From Chloroflexota bacterium (GTDB lineage Bacteria > Chloroflexota > Anaerolineae > Anaerolineales > Anaerolineaceae), in contig WOUT01000023.1 of the NCBI GenBank assembly GCA_009773005.1, positions 1 to 34,803 of the forward strand: a stretch of 34,803 nt of DNA, written 5' to 3'. The position numbers were made by a program, and so were the translations under genes. The notes under the pieces were generated by a model that was not told where the DNA came from, ran no database searches, and saw only the letters and a program-made list of their open reading frames with translations. This document shows positions 17,035-24,894 of the stretch, piece by piece; within the stretch, counting starts at the first letter, position 1, and every line of letters starts with the position of its first letter.

Positions 17035-17072
17035 GACCGGCCAGATCAGCCTTGGGGGCTGGCTGACCGGTC
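17035..17072 (+). terminator. Stem-loop between rplI and the RodZ-like gene
   Basis: GACCGG (17035-17040) pairs with CCGGTC (17067-17072), and the inner CAG and CAGCC segments pair with CTG and GGCTG after small bulges. The following bases (TTCAATAAAAAG) are only weakly T-rich, so it may be an inefficient terminator or attenuator rather than a full stop. Confidence 0.5.
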
Positions 17073-17095
17073 TTCAATAAAAAGCGAAAATAACA

Positions 17096-18487
17096 ATGGC
17101 GAAATCGCTCGGTGAGATTCTGCGTAATAAACGAGAAGAAAAAAAATTATCCCTTGAGCAGGCTGCTGCTGGAACGAATATCCGCATCCAATTTCTTCAA
17201 GCAATTGAAGAAGGTAAAATTGGAGCCATTGCGTCTCAAGCGCAATTTCGCGGATTTACCCGGTTATATGCCTCATTCCTCGGAATCAATCCACTCGCCC
17301 TTTTTGAGCTTGAAACTTCGGAAGTTGAAATAGAGAAACCCGTTGTAGATTCACCTGCAATAACGCCAGAATCACCTGACAAAAAGAAGGTTGGACGATC
17401 AAATTCGTTTTTCAATAAAACGCTTCCAAAAGAAAGCCAATCAATCGAACCAGTTCGAAAATTGCCAAGGGAGGATACAAAAACAACTCCTGTTTCTAAC
17501 CTGATTTTTGAGGAAATTGGGGCAGAACTACAACGGCAACGAGAAGCGCTTAGCCTTTCGCGCGCTGATGTTGAACGGCAGATTAAAATCCGCGAACTTT
17601 ATATTTATGCTCTAGAAAACGGTCAGGTAAACGAACTGCCATCTACTGTTCAAGGTCGCGGAATGCTTAACAACTATGCCTCCTTTATGAGTCTTGATCC
17701 AGAGGTTTTGCAAATGCGATTTGCAGAAGGTTTGCAGCAGAGAAGACTTGAGATCGCTGCCGACGAGATAGCACAAAAATCCAGCAAAGTGATAAAAAAA
17801 TATAGTTCACCGATTACCGGCTGGCGCAGATATTTAACTCCCGATTTATTGCTCGGCGTCAGCGTATTTTCTGTTCTTTTTATCTTGGTGGTTTGGGGTG
17901 CCTGGCAAGTGATCGGAACGACTCGCCAGCAACAATTGCCAACAGCAGACTCGATTTCATCTATTTTAGTTGGCACAAATACGCTTTCTGTTCCGATACG
18001 TGAATCGACTCCCTTATTGGAAACGCCAGGAATTAAGGGTACAAAAGAGATCGTAAACACAGCGTCGGTGGATATATTGGCTACAATCAATTCGGTCAAT
18101 AGTGGTGGGTCGATCCAGGTGGTCGTGGTGGCTTATCAAAGGGCATTCTTGCGGATTGTCTCTGACGGAAAAGAAGTATTTGTTGGACGCATCGTGCCAG
18201 GTAATGTTTATACATATACAGGCTCGGCAAAAATTACTTTAACAACCGGTAACGCAGCAGCGATGCAGGTCTATTACAACCAGGAAGACCTTGGAATTCT
18301 GGGCGTTAATGGTCAGGTTGCCAACCTTGAATTTACATCCAAGGGAGTTGTCACGCCTACACCCCAGTTTACCGCTACCCCAACTGCGACGAAACCTGCG
18401 ACTTTAACCCCGCAGCCTACCAATACTTTGCGACCGACACCAACCGTGCCCACAATGACAGTCACGCCATATAAACCTAAACCATGA
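17096..18487 (+). CDS. rodZ: RodZ-like membrane protein with two N-terminal HTH domains
   Basis: 463 residues. Two RodZ-type helix-turn-helix domains occur in tandem: about 4-70 (LGEILRNKREEKKLSLEQAA) and about 138-205 (IGAELQRQREALSLSRADVE). They are followed by a basic stretch, one membrane helix (about 249-272), a DUF4115-like beta domain (about 320-415, FLRIVSDGKEVFVGRI) and a Thr/Pro-rich tail. RodZ links MreB filaments to the cell-wall elongation machinery through its HTH. A duplicated HTH is uncommon, so the cytoplasmic partner could differ. It ends with an ATGA overlap with rimO, so translation is coupled. Confidence 0.83.
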   Translation: MAKSLGEILRNKREEKKLSLEQAAAGTNIRIQFLQAIEEGKIGAIASQAQFRGFTRLYASFLGINPLALFELETSEVEIEKPVVDSPAITPESPDKKKVGRSNSFFNKTLPKESQSIEPVRKLPREDTKTTPVSNLIFEEIGAELQRQREALSLSRADVERQIKIRELYIYALENGQVNELPSTVQGRGMLNNYASFMSLDPEVLQMRFAEGLQQRRLEIAADEIAQKSSKVIKKYSSPITGWRRYLTPDLLLGVSVFSVLFILVVWGAWQVIGTTRQQQLPTADSISSILVGTNTLSVPIRESTPLLETPGIKGTKEIVNTASVDILATINSVNSGGSIQVVVVAYQRAFLRIVSDGKEVFVGRIVPGNVYTYTGSAKITLTTGNAAAMQVYYNQEDLGILGVNGQVANLEFTSKGVVTPTPQFTATPTATKPATLTPQPTNTLRPTPTVPTMTVTPYKPKP

Positions 18488-19812
18488 AAACGAATTCATT
18501 CTATTTGACCTCGCTTGGCTGTGCAAAAAACACAGTTGATTCTGACTCTATGGCAGTGCTGCTTGAGAGAGATGGTTATCAGGCGGTTGATCGGGCGTCA
18601 AACGCCAGTCTGCTGATTGTGAATACTTGCGGGTTTATTCATTCTGCCCGGCAGGAATCGATTGCAGTGTTGCGGGAACTTTCAAATAAAAAGAAACCCG
18701 GCCAGTTATTAATTGCGGCTGGATGTTTGACCGAACGCTACCGCGATTTGTTAATCGAGTCTGTTAACGGGATTGATGGATTTATTGGGACGCGCAGGTG
18801 GATGGATATTTTGGAACTGGTCAAGAGTCTCCATGCTGAGCCATCCAAACCGCGATACCATCTTCCTGAATCCCCAACGGTTGGAAAAGACGAAAAAAGT
18901 GTTGTGCGTGCCGCAGTGCAAGGAGCCAGCGCATACTTAAAAATTGCAGATGGTTGCCGCCGTCCGTGTGCTTTTTGCTCAATTCCATTGATCAAAGGTA
19001 CAAACGTGAGCCGACCGATGCAAGCCATTGTGGACGATGCTGAAATCCTGCAAGATGCCGGGGTCAAGGAATTGATCTTGATCGCGCAGGACACTACCGA
19101 CTATGGTTCAGACTTGGGGTTAAAAGACGGACTGGCGCAATTATTGGAAACAATGCTTCCCGAAATTCCTAATATTCCATGGGTGCGGATTCTCTATTCA
19201 TACCCAGGTTATGTCACGGAACGATTAATCGACGCCATGAGTTCATCGAAACAAATCCTGCATTATCTGGATATTCCTTTGCAGCACGCGCATCCAGACA
19301 CTTTGAAGAGGATGAAACGCCCTTCCAATATGGATTGGGTGTATCAGACAATACAAAAAATGCGCAAAGCAATGCCTGATCTCGCGATTCGCACTACTTT
19401 CATAGTGGGTTACCCAGGTGAGACAGACCAGGAATTTGAAACGTTACTGAATTTCATGCGTGAAATTAAATTCGATCATGTGGGAGCTTTCCCATTCTCA
19501 TTTGAAGTTGGTACCTCCAGCGAACCACTGGGTGATCCAATTCCTGAGACAATCAAACAAGACCGGTTGAAGCAGTTAATGCAATTGCAAGAAGGAATCT
19601 CACTCAGTCGAAATCAGGCATGGATTGGTAAGTCTCTAAGTGTTCTTATCGAAGGACAAGGAGACGGAATTTCGGTGGGTCGATCCTTTAGAGATGCACC
19701 CGAGATCGATGGATTAGTCATTGTAGAAAACGAAATTGAGGTCGGGAGTATTGTGCCAGTGAGGGTCAGCGGGGCACTGACGCATGACCTGACTGGAACG
19801 TTGATCCAATAA
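18484..19812 (+). CDS. rimO: Ribosomal protein S12 methylthiotransferase RimO
   Basis: Radical-SAM enzyme that adds a methylthio group to the conserved aspartate of ribosomal protein S12. It has 442 residues. The N-terminal MTTase domain carries C13, C49 and C81 for one 4Fe-4S cluster. The radical-SAM motif CRRPCAFC gives C158, C162 and C165 for the second. A TRAM-like domain is at the C-terminus (SVLIEGQGDGISVGRSFRDA). The start SFYLTSLGCAKNTVDSD separates RimO from MiaB. It overlaps the RodZ-like gene by 4 nt. Confidence 0.94.
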   Translation: MKTNSFYLTSLGCAKNTVDSDSMAVLLERDGYQAVDRASNASLLIVNTCGFIHSARQESIAVLRELSNKKKPGQLLIAAGCLTERYRDLLIESVNGIDGFIGTRRWMDILELVKSLHAEPSKPRYHLPESPTVGKDEKSVVRAAVQGASAYLKIADGCRRPCAFCSIPLIKGTNVSRPMQAIVDDAEILQDAGVKELILIAQDTTDYGSDLGLKDGLAQLLETMLPEIPNIPWVRILYSYPGYVTERLIDAMSSSKQILHYLDIPLQHAHPDTLKRMKRPSNMDWVYQTIQKMRKAMPDLAIRTTFIVGYPGETDQEFETLLNFMREIKFDHVGAFPFSFEVGTSSEPLGDPIPETIKQDRLKQLMQLQEGISLSRNQAWIGKSLSVLIEGQGDGISVGRSFRDAPEIDGLVIVENEIEVGSIVPVRVSGALTHDLTGTLIQ

Positions 19813-19838
19813 TAAAAACCGGGCTTTGCCAATTTTTT

Positions 19839-20978
19839 TTATTCGGGTGCGTTTGTTGGGATTGGCGTTGATATATCCGGTTCCATTGTTGGTGTTGGAG
19901 TGGCTGGCGGGTTTGCACACAACTCCCGGGCTTGAATTAGTTTTTCGACAAGTCCTTGATTGGAAAGAACTCCATTGGATGCCTCGTATTGGCTAACCGC
20001 ATCACACCAGGCATTAGTGGCTTGAAGGTAATCCCCATTGCCTTCCAAAGATTTGGCATAGCGTTGTTTCGCGGTTACTCCCGAGATGTCCATAAGGTTC
20101 GGCACCAACCCAACTAATTGCGAGAACCCGTTTGCCGCTTTTTGCCAATTAATCCCATACCAGGACGCTGCATTCAAATACATTTTTGCCCATGTTCTGT
20201 AAGATTCAGCATCAGTATCGATTGGAGCAAGTTGTTCAGCCATGGCAAAGTAATAAAGACCCACTTCCAAGTTTCCATTTTGAATTTTCGAAACCCCGTT
20301 ATAGCGAAGCGCGTAATAAAGCAAACCGTCTACTTTAATCGGCTCGTATTTTGGGTCAATATCGCGCAGAGAATTCACGGAAATTAAAAGTCCGTGCCAA
20401 TCACTGGCAGCAAGTTGGTCCTGAGCCTGTTTTAATAAAACACTTGTTGCGCGTGTATCTCTTGTGGCAACCGGGGTAATGGCGGGTTGAGCCGTCGAGT
20501 TCGTTACCGGTGCTGCGGCTTGATTCAATGCCAACGCTAGCATGACCTCTTTTAGTTTTTCATCAATGCCAGGGTATTTAGAATAGATAGTTAAAATATA
20601 CTTCAAACGTTGCAGAGACATATCCAACCGGCCGGCTTGCTGGTCTTGCAGCGCTAATTCAAATTGGGTTGTGGCTAACACAAGCCTTTTGTTAGTCTCT
20701 TCGGCTAAGCGAATTTTCAGCGCAGAGGAATATCCAATTGCTGAACCTGCCATTGCAATGAGCAGCATGATCAAAATACCAAGCCAAACCCATTTGCCCC
20801 GACGCGTTTTTTTACTCTTGCTTTCTTCAATGACCATTTCTTCAGATTCTATCGTGGGAGTCGTATCAGATTTCACAGGCGCTTTAAATATATTTTTATG
20901 AGCCTGAATTGGTTTGGTCTCTTCAGAGGATGAGTCAATTTTTGTTGGTTGAGTTGTTTCATAGTTCTTTTTAGGCAT
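19839..20978 (-). CDS. Single-pass membrane protein with helical (TPR-like) extracytoplasmic domain
   Basis: 379 residues, function unknown. A charged cytoplasmic N-terminus (1-60) is followed by one membrane helix (about 64-85). The large exported part has repeated helices resembling degenerate tetratricopeptides (FELALQDQQAGRLDMSLQRL, ALRYNGVSKIQNGNLEVGLY, AKSLEGNGDYLQATNAWCDA) and ends in a Thr/Pro tail. Such proteins are often scaffolds, but no partner is evident. A TATAAT box 7 nt upstream of the ATG and the lack of a Shine-Dalgarno sequence suggest a leaderless mRNA. It is convergent with rimO. Confidence 0.75.
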   Translation of the reverse strand: MPKKNYETTQPTKIDSSSEETKPIQAHKNIFKAPVKSDTTPTIESEEMVIEESKSKKTRRGKWVWLGILIMLLIAMAGSAIGYSSALKIRLAEETNKRLVLATTQFELALQDQQAGRLDMSLQRLKYILTIYSKYPGIDEKLKEVMLALALNQAAAPVTNSTAQPAITPVATRDTRATSVLLKQAQDQLAASDWHGLLISVNSLRDIDPKYEPIKVDGLLYYALRYNGVSKIQNGNLEVGLYYFAMAEQLAPIDTDAESYRTWAKMYLNAASWYGINWQKAANGFSQLVGLVPNLMDISGVTAKQRYAKSLEGNGDYLQATNAWCDAVSQYEASNGVLSNQGLVEKLIQARELCANPPATPTPTMEPDISTPIPTNAPE

Positions 20979-20985
20979 GGCGACA

Positions 20986-21012
20986 ATTATACCGTACTTG
21001 ATTGGGCTTCAA
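20986..21012 (-). promoter_or_regulatory. Promoter giving a probable leaderless transcript
   Basis: Minus strand: TTGAAG (21012-21007), a 15-bp spacer and TATAAT (20991-20986), with 7 nt to the ATG at 20978. The predicted start site coincides with the start codon. The spacer is shorter than optimal. Confidence 0.5.
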
Positions 21013-21030
21013 TATGAAAAACAGATCGGA

Positions 21031-22569
21031 TTATAACTTAAGGAGCAGTCTTAACTCTTGCCGGATCCATGGAAGCGCAGAAAAAAAGCCCAGCGCCATC
21101 GGAATTGTACTTGTGAGGATCGGATGAACTTCTGAATCGAGCAGTAAAGTCCCGCCCCAGGTGACAAGACTCGCGGTGAACGCAGCCAGGATGGATCTGA
21201 CCAAGGTTGATTCCAATTTGATTTTATGAATTACTTTTCGGTTGAGCAGTAAGAGCAACAATACCGCTTCAAGAGTGAACACAACGGAATCGGTCAGCGC
21301 AATTCCGGCGGCTCCGAGCGGTTTGTAGAGCAGAGCACCAGTCATAGCGTATAAAACCACATTGACCCCGGCAGTGATCAACGGGATGATCGCGTTTTGT
21401 CGGGCATAAAAAGAACGGGCGCCCACTTCTTTTAGAGAATGCCCCATTAGTCCGAGCAAGAACCCGGCAGTCACCCAACTTAACAACCGGGTTCCCTCGG
21501 CGCCGAAATCAAACGCCAACCCCAGCAGAGGTTTAAGTCCGATGGCTAAGACGGCAGCAATAGGCAATGTCAGCGCGGTTAACACTTTAACTGCTTTTTG
21601 GATGGTTTCAGAAAAGGCAGCTTTTTGATCATTTGAGAAATGTTCAGAGAGCGTAGGGAGCAGCGCAGTGCCAATAGCAGTGCCAATCAATGTTTCCGGC
21701 ACTTGCTGGATCATCCAGCCATAGGTCAGTGAGGTCACAGAACCTGCAGCGAGCCGCGAGGCGAGGTTGTCACGGATCAAAAAAATGAACTGAATAAAAA
21801 GCATGGTCAATAACCGGGGACCCATCAAGCGAATCACTCTGCGGACGTCCTCGTTCTTCAGGTCAATACGAGGGATCCAGCGGAAGTTGTATTTCATGAG
21901 TCCTGGAATCTGGATTGCCAGATGCAATAAGGCGCCAATGATCACTCCGTAGACCAACCCCTGCACCCCTAGACCAAAAGCGGGCAATGTGACCGGTCCA
22001 ATAACATAACCCTTATCCGGCGAAAGCATGGTCACACCAATGATCTGCCCAACGTTATAAAATAACGGCGCCATAGCAGGCAGTAGAAAATGCTGATTGG
22101 CTTGCAACCCAGCCATCACCAAACCGCTAACGGAAAAGATTAAAGTGGCAATAAGGTTCAGGCGCATCAGGCGAACCACGAGATCTTGTTGAACCATGTT
22201 GAATCCGGGCGCGATCCCGATCTCTGCCCCCACCATCACGGGGGCGAAGATCGCGACTAAAATAGCAAGACCGACAGTTACCAGAAAAGCCAGGTTGGCG
22301 ATGCGGCTAAACAGTTCCCATGCCGTTTTTTTTCCGGATCGGATGAGCACCTGGGATAGAACAGGGATGAATGCGATCGCGAGCGCCCCACCTGAGATCA
22401 AGGCAAAAAGTAGATCAGGTACATTGTTGGCAACATTGAAGGCATCCAATTCCCTTGATAAACCGAATTGGCGGGCGATCAAGATTTGCCTGATAAATGC
22501 CAGGATTTTATCCAGAAAGAAAAAAAAGGCAAGTAACAATGAGATTTTTGTGAGTCGCGAAAAATTCAT
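21031..22569 (-). CDS. murJ: Lipid II flippase MurJ (MviN family)
   Basis: 512 residues, the usual size, with about 14 membrane segments of the MOP superfamily. The start FSRLTKISLLLAFFFFLDKI and the segment ARQFGLSRELDAFNVANNVP are typical of MurJ; charged residues R31 and E39 lie in the first cavity helices. It moves the peptidoglycan precursor lipid II across the membrane. It is transcribed toward the TPR-like gene with a gap of 52 nt and is divergent from the RsmI-family gene. Confidence 0.9.
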   Translation of the reverse strand: MNFSRLTKISLLLAFFFFLDKILAFIRQILIARQFGLSRELDAFNVANNVPDLLFALISGGALAIAFIPVLSQVLIRSGKKTAWELFSRIANLAFLVTVGLAILVAIFAPVMVGAEIGIAPGFNMVQQDLVVRLMRLNLIATLIFSVSGLVMAGLQANQHFLLPAMAPLFYNVGQIIGVTMLSPDKGYVIGPVTLPAFGLGVQGLVYGVIIGALLHLAIQIPGLMKYNFRWIPRIDLKNEDVRRVIRLMGPRLLTMLFIQFIFLIRDNLASRLAAGSVTSLTYGWMIQQVPETLIGTAIGTALLPTLSEHFSNDQKAAFSETIQKAVKVLTALTLPIAAVLAIGLKPLLGLAFDFGAEGTRLLSWVTAGFLLGLMGHSLKEVGARSFYARQNAIIPLITAGVNVVLYAMTGALLYKPLGAAGIALTDSVVFTLEAVLLLLLLNRKVIHKIKLESTLVRSILAAFTASLVTWGGTLLLDSEVHPILTSTIPMALGFFSALPWIRQELRLLLKL

Positions 22570-22662
22570 AGGGCGGCCTTAAGATATACCCAAATTATTT
22601 TTGGTTAACTATAGCATACCTTTTCTTTGAATCCGCTTGTCCATATAGACGGGGGTATCAAG

Positions 22663-22668
22663 TACAAT
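22663..22668 (+). promoter_or_regulatory. Probable -10 box of the RsmI-family gene
   Basis: TACAAT lies 27 nt before the ATG. The best -35 match, TTGTCC (22637-22642), is 20 bp away, longer than ideal. The reverse strand of this -35 reads GGACAA, so the divergent murJ promoter may overlap it. Confidence 0.4.
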
Positions 22669-22695
22669 AAGGTGATCATACTGAAAGGAACGACC

Positions 22696-23370
22696 ATGGT
22701 TGCACCTGGAAAACTGTTTATTGTTGCGACACCCATTGGCAACGTTGAGGATATCACCCTGCGCGCGATTGAAGTATTAAAGATCGTGGATGCTGTAGTT
22801 TGTGAGGAATTCAAGCCGGGTAGTACTCTTCTGAAACGCCTCGGAATTGAAGGCAAGGAGATTGCCTTGCTCAATGAACACAACGAAGAGGAAGAAGCCG
22901 CGAACTTGTTAATTAGGCTGCTCAATGGTCAGAATCTCGCCCTGATCTCGGACTGTGGCACGCCGGTGTTTTCTGATCCGGGAGCTTATCTCATTCAACT
23001 CGCGGCTAGTTCCGGAGTGATAGTGACACCAGTACCAGGGGCGTCTTCTTTGATGGCTGCTCTTTCTGTACTGGATTTCAAGATGGGACGCTTTGTTTTT
23101 GCTGGTTTCTTACCGCGCGACCCTGAACAACGCCGGGGTGAATTAACCAGGTATCGATCCTTGCGCATCCCGGTTGTCCTCATGGATACACCTTACCGCC
23201 TGGGCGCTTTGCTGGATGATGTGATCAAGGTGTTCGGCAAAGCTCACTTTGTGACAGTCGCGTTTGATCTCACTCAGCCAACCGAGACGGTCTATCGCGG
23301 CGATGCTGCCGACGTGCGCAAACAGGTGGGTCCGCGCAAGGGTGAGTTTATTCTCATTGTAGGTAATTAA
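22696..23370 (+). CDS. rsmI: RsmI-family SAM-dependent methyltransferase (possibly 16S rRNA C1402 2'-O)
   Basis: 224 residues of the tetrapyrrole-methylase fold as used by RsmI: VATPIGNVEDITLRAIEVL (10-28), EHNEEEE (61-67), SDCGTPVFSDPG (85-96) and PVPGASS (112-118). It is clearly shorter than typical RsmI (about 280) because the C-terminal domain is missing, and the usual AEDTR motif is CEEFKPG. It is therefore a diverged RsmI relative and the exact rRNA target is uncertain. ATG 22696 is chosen because AAAGGA (22684-22689) precedes it; a longer in-frame extension has no ribosome binding site. Confidence 0.82.
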   Translation: MVAPGKLFIVATPIGNVEDITLRAIEVLKIVDAVVCEEFKPGSTLLKRLGIEGKEIALLNEHNEEEEAANLLIRLLNGQNLALISDCGTPVFSDPGAYLIQLAASSGVIVTPVPGASSLMAALSVLDFKMGRFVFAGFLPRDPEQRRGELTRYRSLRIPVVLMDTPYRLGALLDDVIKVFGKAHFVTVAFDLTQPTETVYRGDAADVRKQVGPRKGEFILIVGN

Positions 23371-23379
23371 AACAAAAAA

Positions 23380-23396
23380 CCGCCAGCTTCTGGCGG
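23380..23396 (-). terminator. Terminator hairpin 3' of rsmI, acting on minus-strand transcripts
   Basis: CCGCCAG (23380-23386) and CTGGCGG (23390-23396) form a 7-bp stem with a 3-nt loop. Read on the minus strand it is followed by six Ts, so it would stop transcription coming from the tRNA-Glu side. On the plus strand no T-run follows, so it serves rsmI only poorly. Confidence 0.7.
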
Positions 23397-23416
23397 GAGC
23401 TTGCCTATGCGGTAGC

Positions 23417-23510
23417 GCCTCCACGGAGATTCCCGAGCGCTAGCGAAGGTCCCCCGCAGAGGGGAGAACTCTGGATAACCCAAAAACCACCTTGCGGTGG
23501 TTTCGTGAGT
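23417..23510 (-). repeat. 94-bp tandem repeat, copy 1 (tRNA-Glu 3'-end copy plus terminator)
   Basis: Exactly 94 bp, differing from copy 2 at four positions (my count). Its first 16 bases on the plus strand (GCCTCCACGGAGATTC) equal the 3' end of the tRNA-Glu gene. It continues with a palindrome-rich segment (GAGCGCTAGCG) and ends in an AAACCACC/GGTGGTTT hairpin. Confidence 0.85.
23484..23503 (-). terminator. Intrinsic terminator in repeat copy 1
   Basis: An 8-bp stem, AAACCACC (23484-23491) with GGTGGTTT (23496-23503). On the minus strand the loop is GCAA and a T-run follows. Confidence 0.75.
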
Positions 23511-23604
23511 GCCTCCACGGAGATTCCCGAGCGCTAGCGAAGGTCCCCCGAAGAGGGGAGAGCTCTGGTTAACCAAAAAACCACCTTGCGGTGGTTTCGT
23601 GAGT
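23511..23604 (-). repeat. 94-bp tandem repeat, copy 2, adjoining tRNA-Glu
   Basis: Second copy, directly abutting copy 1. It begins again with the 16-bp tRNA 3' end and runs into the real tRNA 3' end at 23604/23605. Transcription of the tRNA (minus strand) therefore passes through copy 2 first, then copy 1. Confidence 0.85.
23578..23597 (-). terminator. Intrinsic terminator of tRNA-Glu (repeat copy 2)
   Basis: The same 8-bp stem as in copy 1, 7 nt downstream of the tRNA 3' end, with a GCAA loop and six Ts on the minus strand. This is the proper terminator of the tRNA transcript. Confidence 0.85.
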
Positions 23605-23676
23605 GCCTCCACGGAGATTCGAACTCCGGTTTTAGCCTTGAAAGGGCTGCGTCCTGGTCCCCTAGACGATGGAGGC
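23604..23676 (-). tRNA. tRNA-Glu (UUC anticodon)
   Basis: 73-nt cloverleaf on the minus strand. The acceptor GCCTCCA pairs with TGGAGGC, with discriminator A. The D-arm reads GTC...GAC, the anticodon loop CTTTCAA carries TTC, and the T-arm is CGGAG TTCGAAT CTCCG. The 3' CCA is not encoded. The D-arm start TCGTCTAG is typical of bacterial tRNA-Glu. One mismatch (C-A) is at the base of the anticodon stem. A perfect promoter lies upstream and a terminator downstream, so it is a monocistronic tRNA gene. Confidence 0.95.
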
Positions 23677-23689
23677 AATAACGAGCAAA

Positions 23690-23718
23690 ATTTTACCATC
23701 TGACTTAAGAACGGTCAA
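23690..23718 (-). promoter_or_regulatory. Promoter of tRNA-Glu
   Basis: Minus strand: TTGACC (23718-23713), a 17-bp spacer and TAAAAT (23695-23690). Predicted start near 23683, 7 nt before the mature tRNA 5' end. The boxes and spacing are identical to the rplI promoter. Confidence 0.85.
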
Positions 23719-23748
23719 GCATTTTGAAAAAATTCATAAAAACTCAAA

Positions 23749-24894
23749 CTAATCCAGTTGCCAAGGTTCAGTGTTGTGCCCCTTGTTTGCATTTAATGAC
23801 TTGTAGATCGGTTCAGCCAAATTGGGGAGCACGTCTGCAACTGCCGAGAGCAGTCCAAAACAACCTGAGAGCATCATGTCACCAAAGGGCACTGCGAAAA
23901 AGGGTCTAAATCTTGAATTTTTGACCATGTTTCTGCGAGGTCCAGTCACGATAATGTTGAAATCGCTGTGATCCATTGATAAAGATTCTTGCGTATAGAT
24001 CAAAGCTCCGTGTCCATGGTCGGAGTAAACGCGGTCATTGGTTAGTGTACCCTGGGCAAATTCATAAATGTACTCATCAAGGGCAATCGGGTCAAGTATG
24101 CCAGTATGATGTTCGAAGACCCCCTCTATCCCGGAAGGTCCAAGGCGAAATGCCAGAGTATGAAAATTGCCGATATTGGCGATCATCACTCTGTTATGGT
24201 CCCTGAAAGACGGGTCATAGGTCGCGCCGAGAATGGCAGCCGGGGCGGTATCCATCACGACCAGCGGGGTGCGCAGGTCTTTGGCAGAGTCTGCCACCGC
24301 CTGCAATCGGGTCATAATTTCGGGGATTTGATTGCTTAAATACGCAAAAGCGCTTAATCGATTCTCTGCCCGTATCCTTTGATCAAGATATTCAAAACGG
24401 AACTTCCGATCTGATATATCCGCTGGCGCATTGCCGTGGTCAAAGACCGCCACTGCCACCGCATCCAGGTCAGACAGACGAACGCCGAACAATGCAAATG
24501 CTTTTTCGATTTGTTGGAAGTCAAAGTCGTGCAGCTCGATTCGAACGACGTTATTATGTAACGAACCTGCTTCCTCCTCGCTGACGAGAATAACTCCCAT
24601 TTCTTTGATCATATTCAGGTCGTCATTGACAGTTCTGGCGGCATCGGGTGTGGCAAACGTTCTAAATCCACTAGCGATATGGCCGTTCACAGCCCAGCCG
24701 CAGGGGCCTCCACCCATAGTCACCCCTGTGAGTACGATATCCCTTTCTGCTTTGGTGGCAGCCAATATTTGCTGCCTGACCATCATGGTTGGGGATGGCA
24801 GGACGAGTTTGTACCCATTTTCAATATCCAGGCGGGAATCATATAAAAAGATATCTTGTGTGCCTGTTCCTACATCAATTGTCAGGATTTTCAT
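23749..24894 (-). CDS. DUF1786 family protein (actin/Hsp70-fold-like)
   Basis: 381 residues resembling DUF1786 proteins, sometimes labelled as related to pyruvate formate-lyase activation; the true function is unknown. It starts MKILTIDVGTGTQDIFLYDS, a phosphate-1-like loop as in ASKHA ATPases, with further glycine-rich segments (VTMGGGPCGW, MIANIGNFHT) and the late VPFGDMMLSGCFGL. It overlaps the PII-like gene upstream by 20 nt, so translation is probably coupled. A role connected to the antiporter and its PII-like regulator is suggested by position only. Confidence 0.72.
   Translation of the reverse strand: MKILTIDVGTGTQDIFLYDSRLDIENGYKLVLPSPTMMVRQQILAATKAERDIVLTGVTMGGGPCGWAVNGHIASGFRTFATPDAARTVNDDLNMIKEMGVILVSEEEAGSLHNNVVRIELHDFDFQQIEKAFALFGVRLSDLDAVAVAVFDHGNAPADISDRKFRFEYLDQRIRAENRLSAFAYLSNQIPEIMTRLQAVADSAKDLRTPLVVMDTAPAAILGATYDPSFRDHNRVMIANIGNFHTLAFRLGPSGIEGVFEHHTGILDPIALDEYIYEFAQGTLTNDRVYSDHGHGALIYTQESLSMDHSDFNIIVTGPRRNMVKNSRFRPFFAVPFGDMMLSGCFGLLSAVADVLPNLAEPIYKSLNANKGHNTEPWQLD

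Noticed and set aside
19813-19838. Intrinsic terminator between rimO and the convergent TPR-like gene
   Set aside because: There is a T-run, but the only stem is GGC/GCC with three base pairs, too weak to call.
23417-23620. CRISPR-like repeat array
   Set aside because: Repeats are contiguous 94-bp units with no unique spacers, only two full copies and no cas genes.
23417-23676. attL/attR pair of an integrated element at tRNA-Glu
   Set aside because: The copies of the tRNA 3' end are only 94 bp apart with no integrase or cargo, so there is no island between them; a past excision cannot be excluded.
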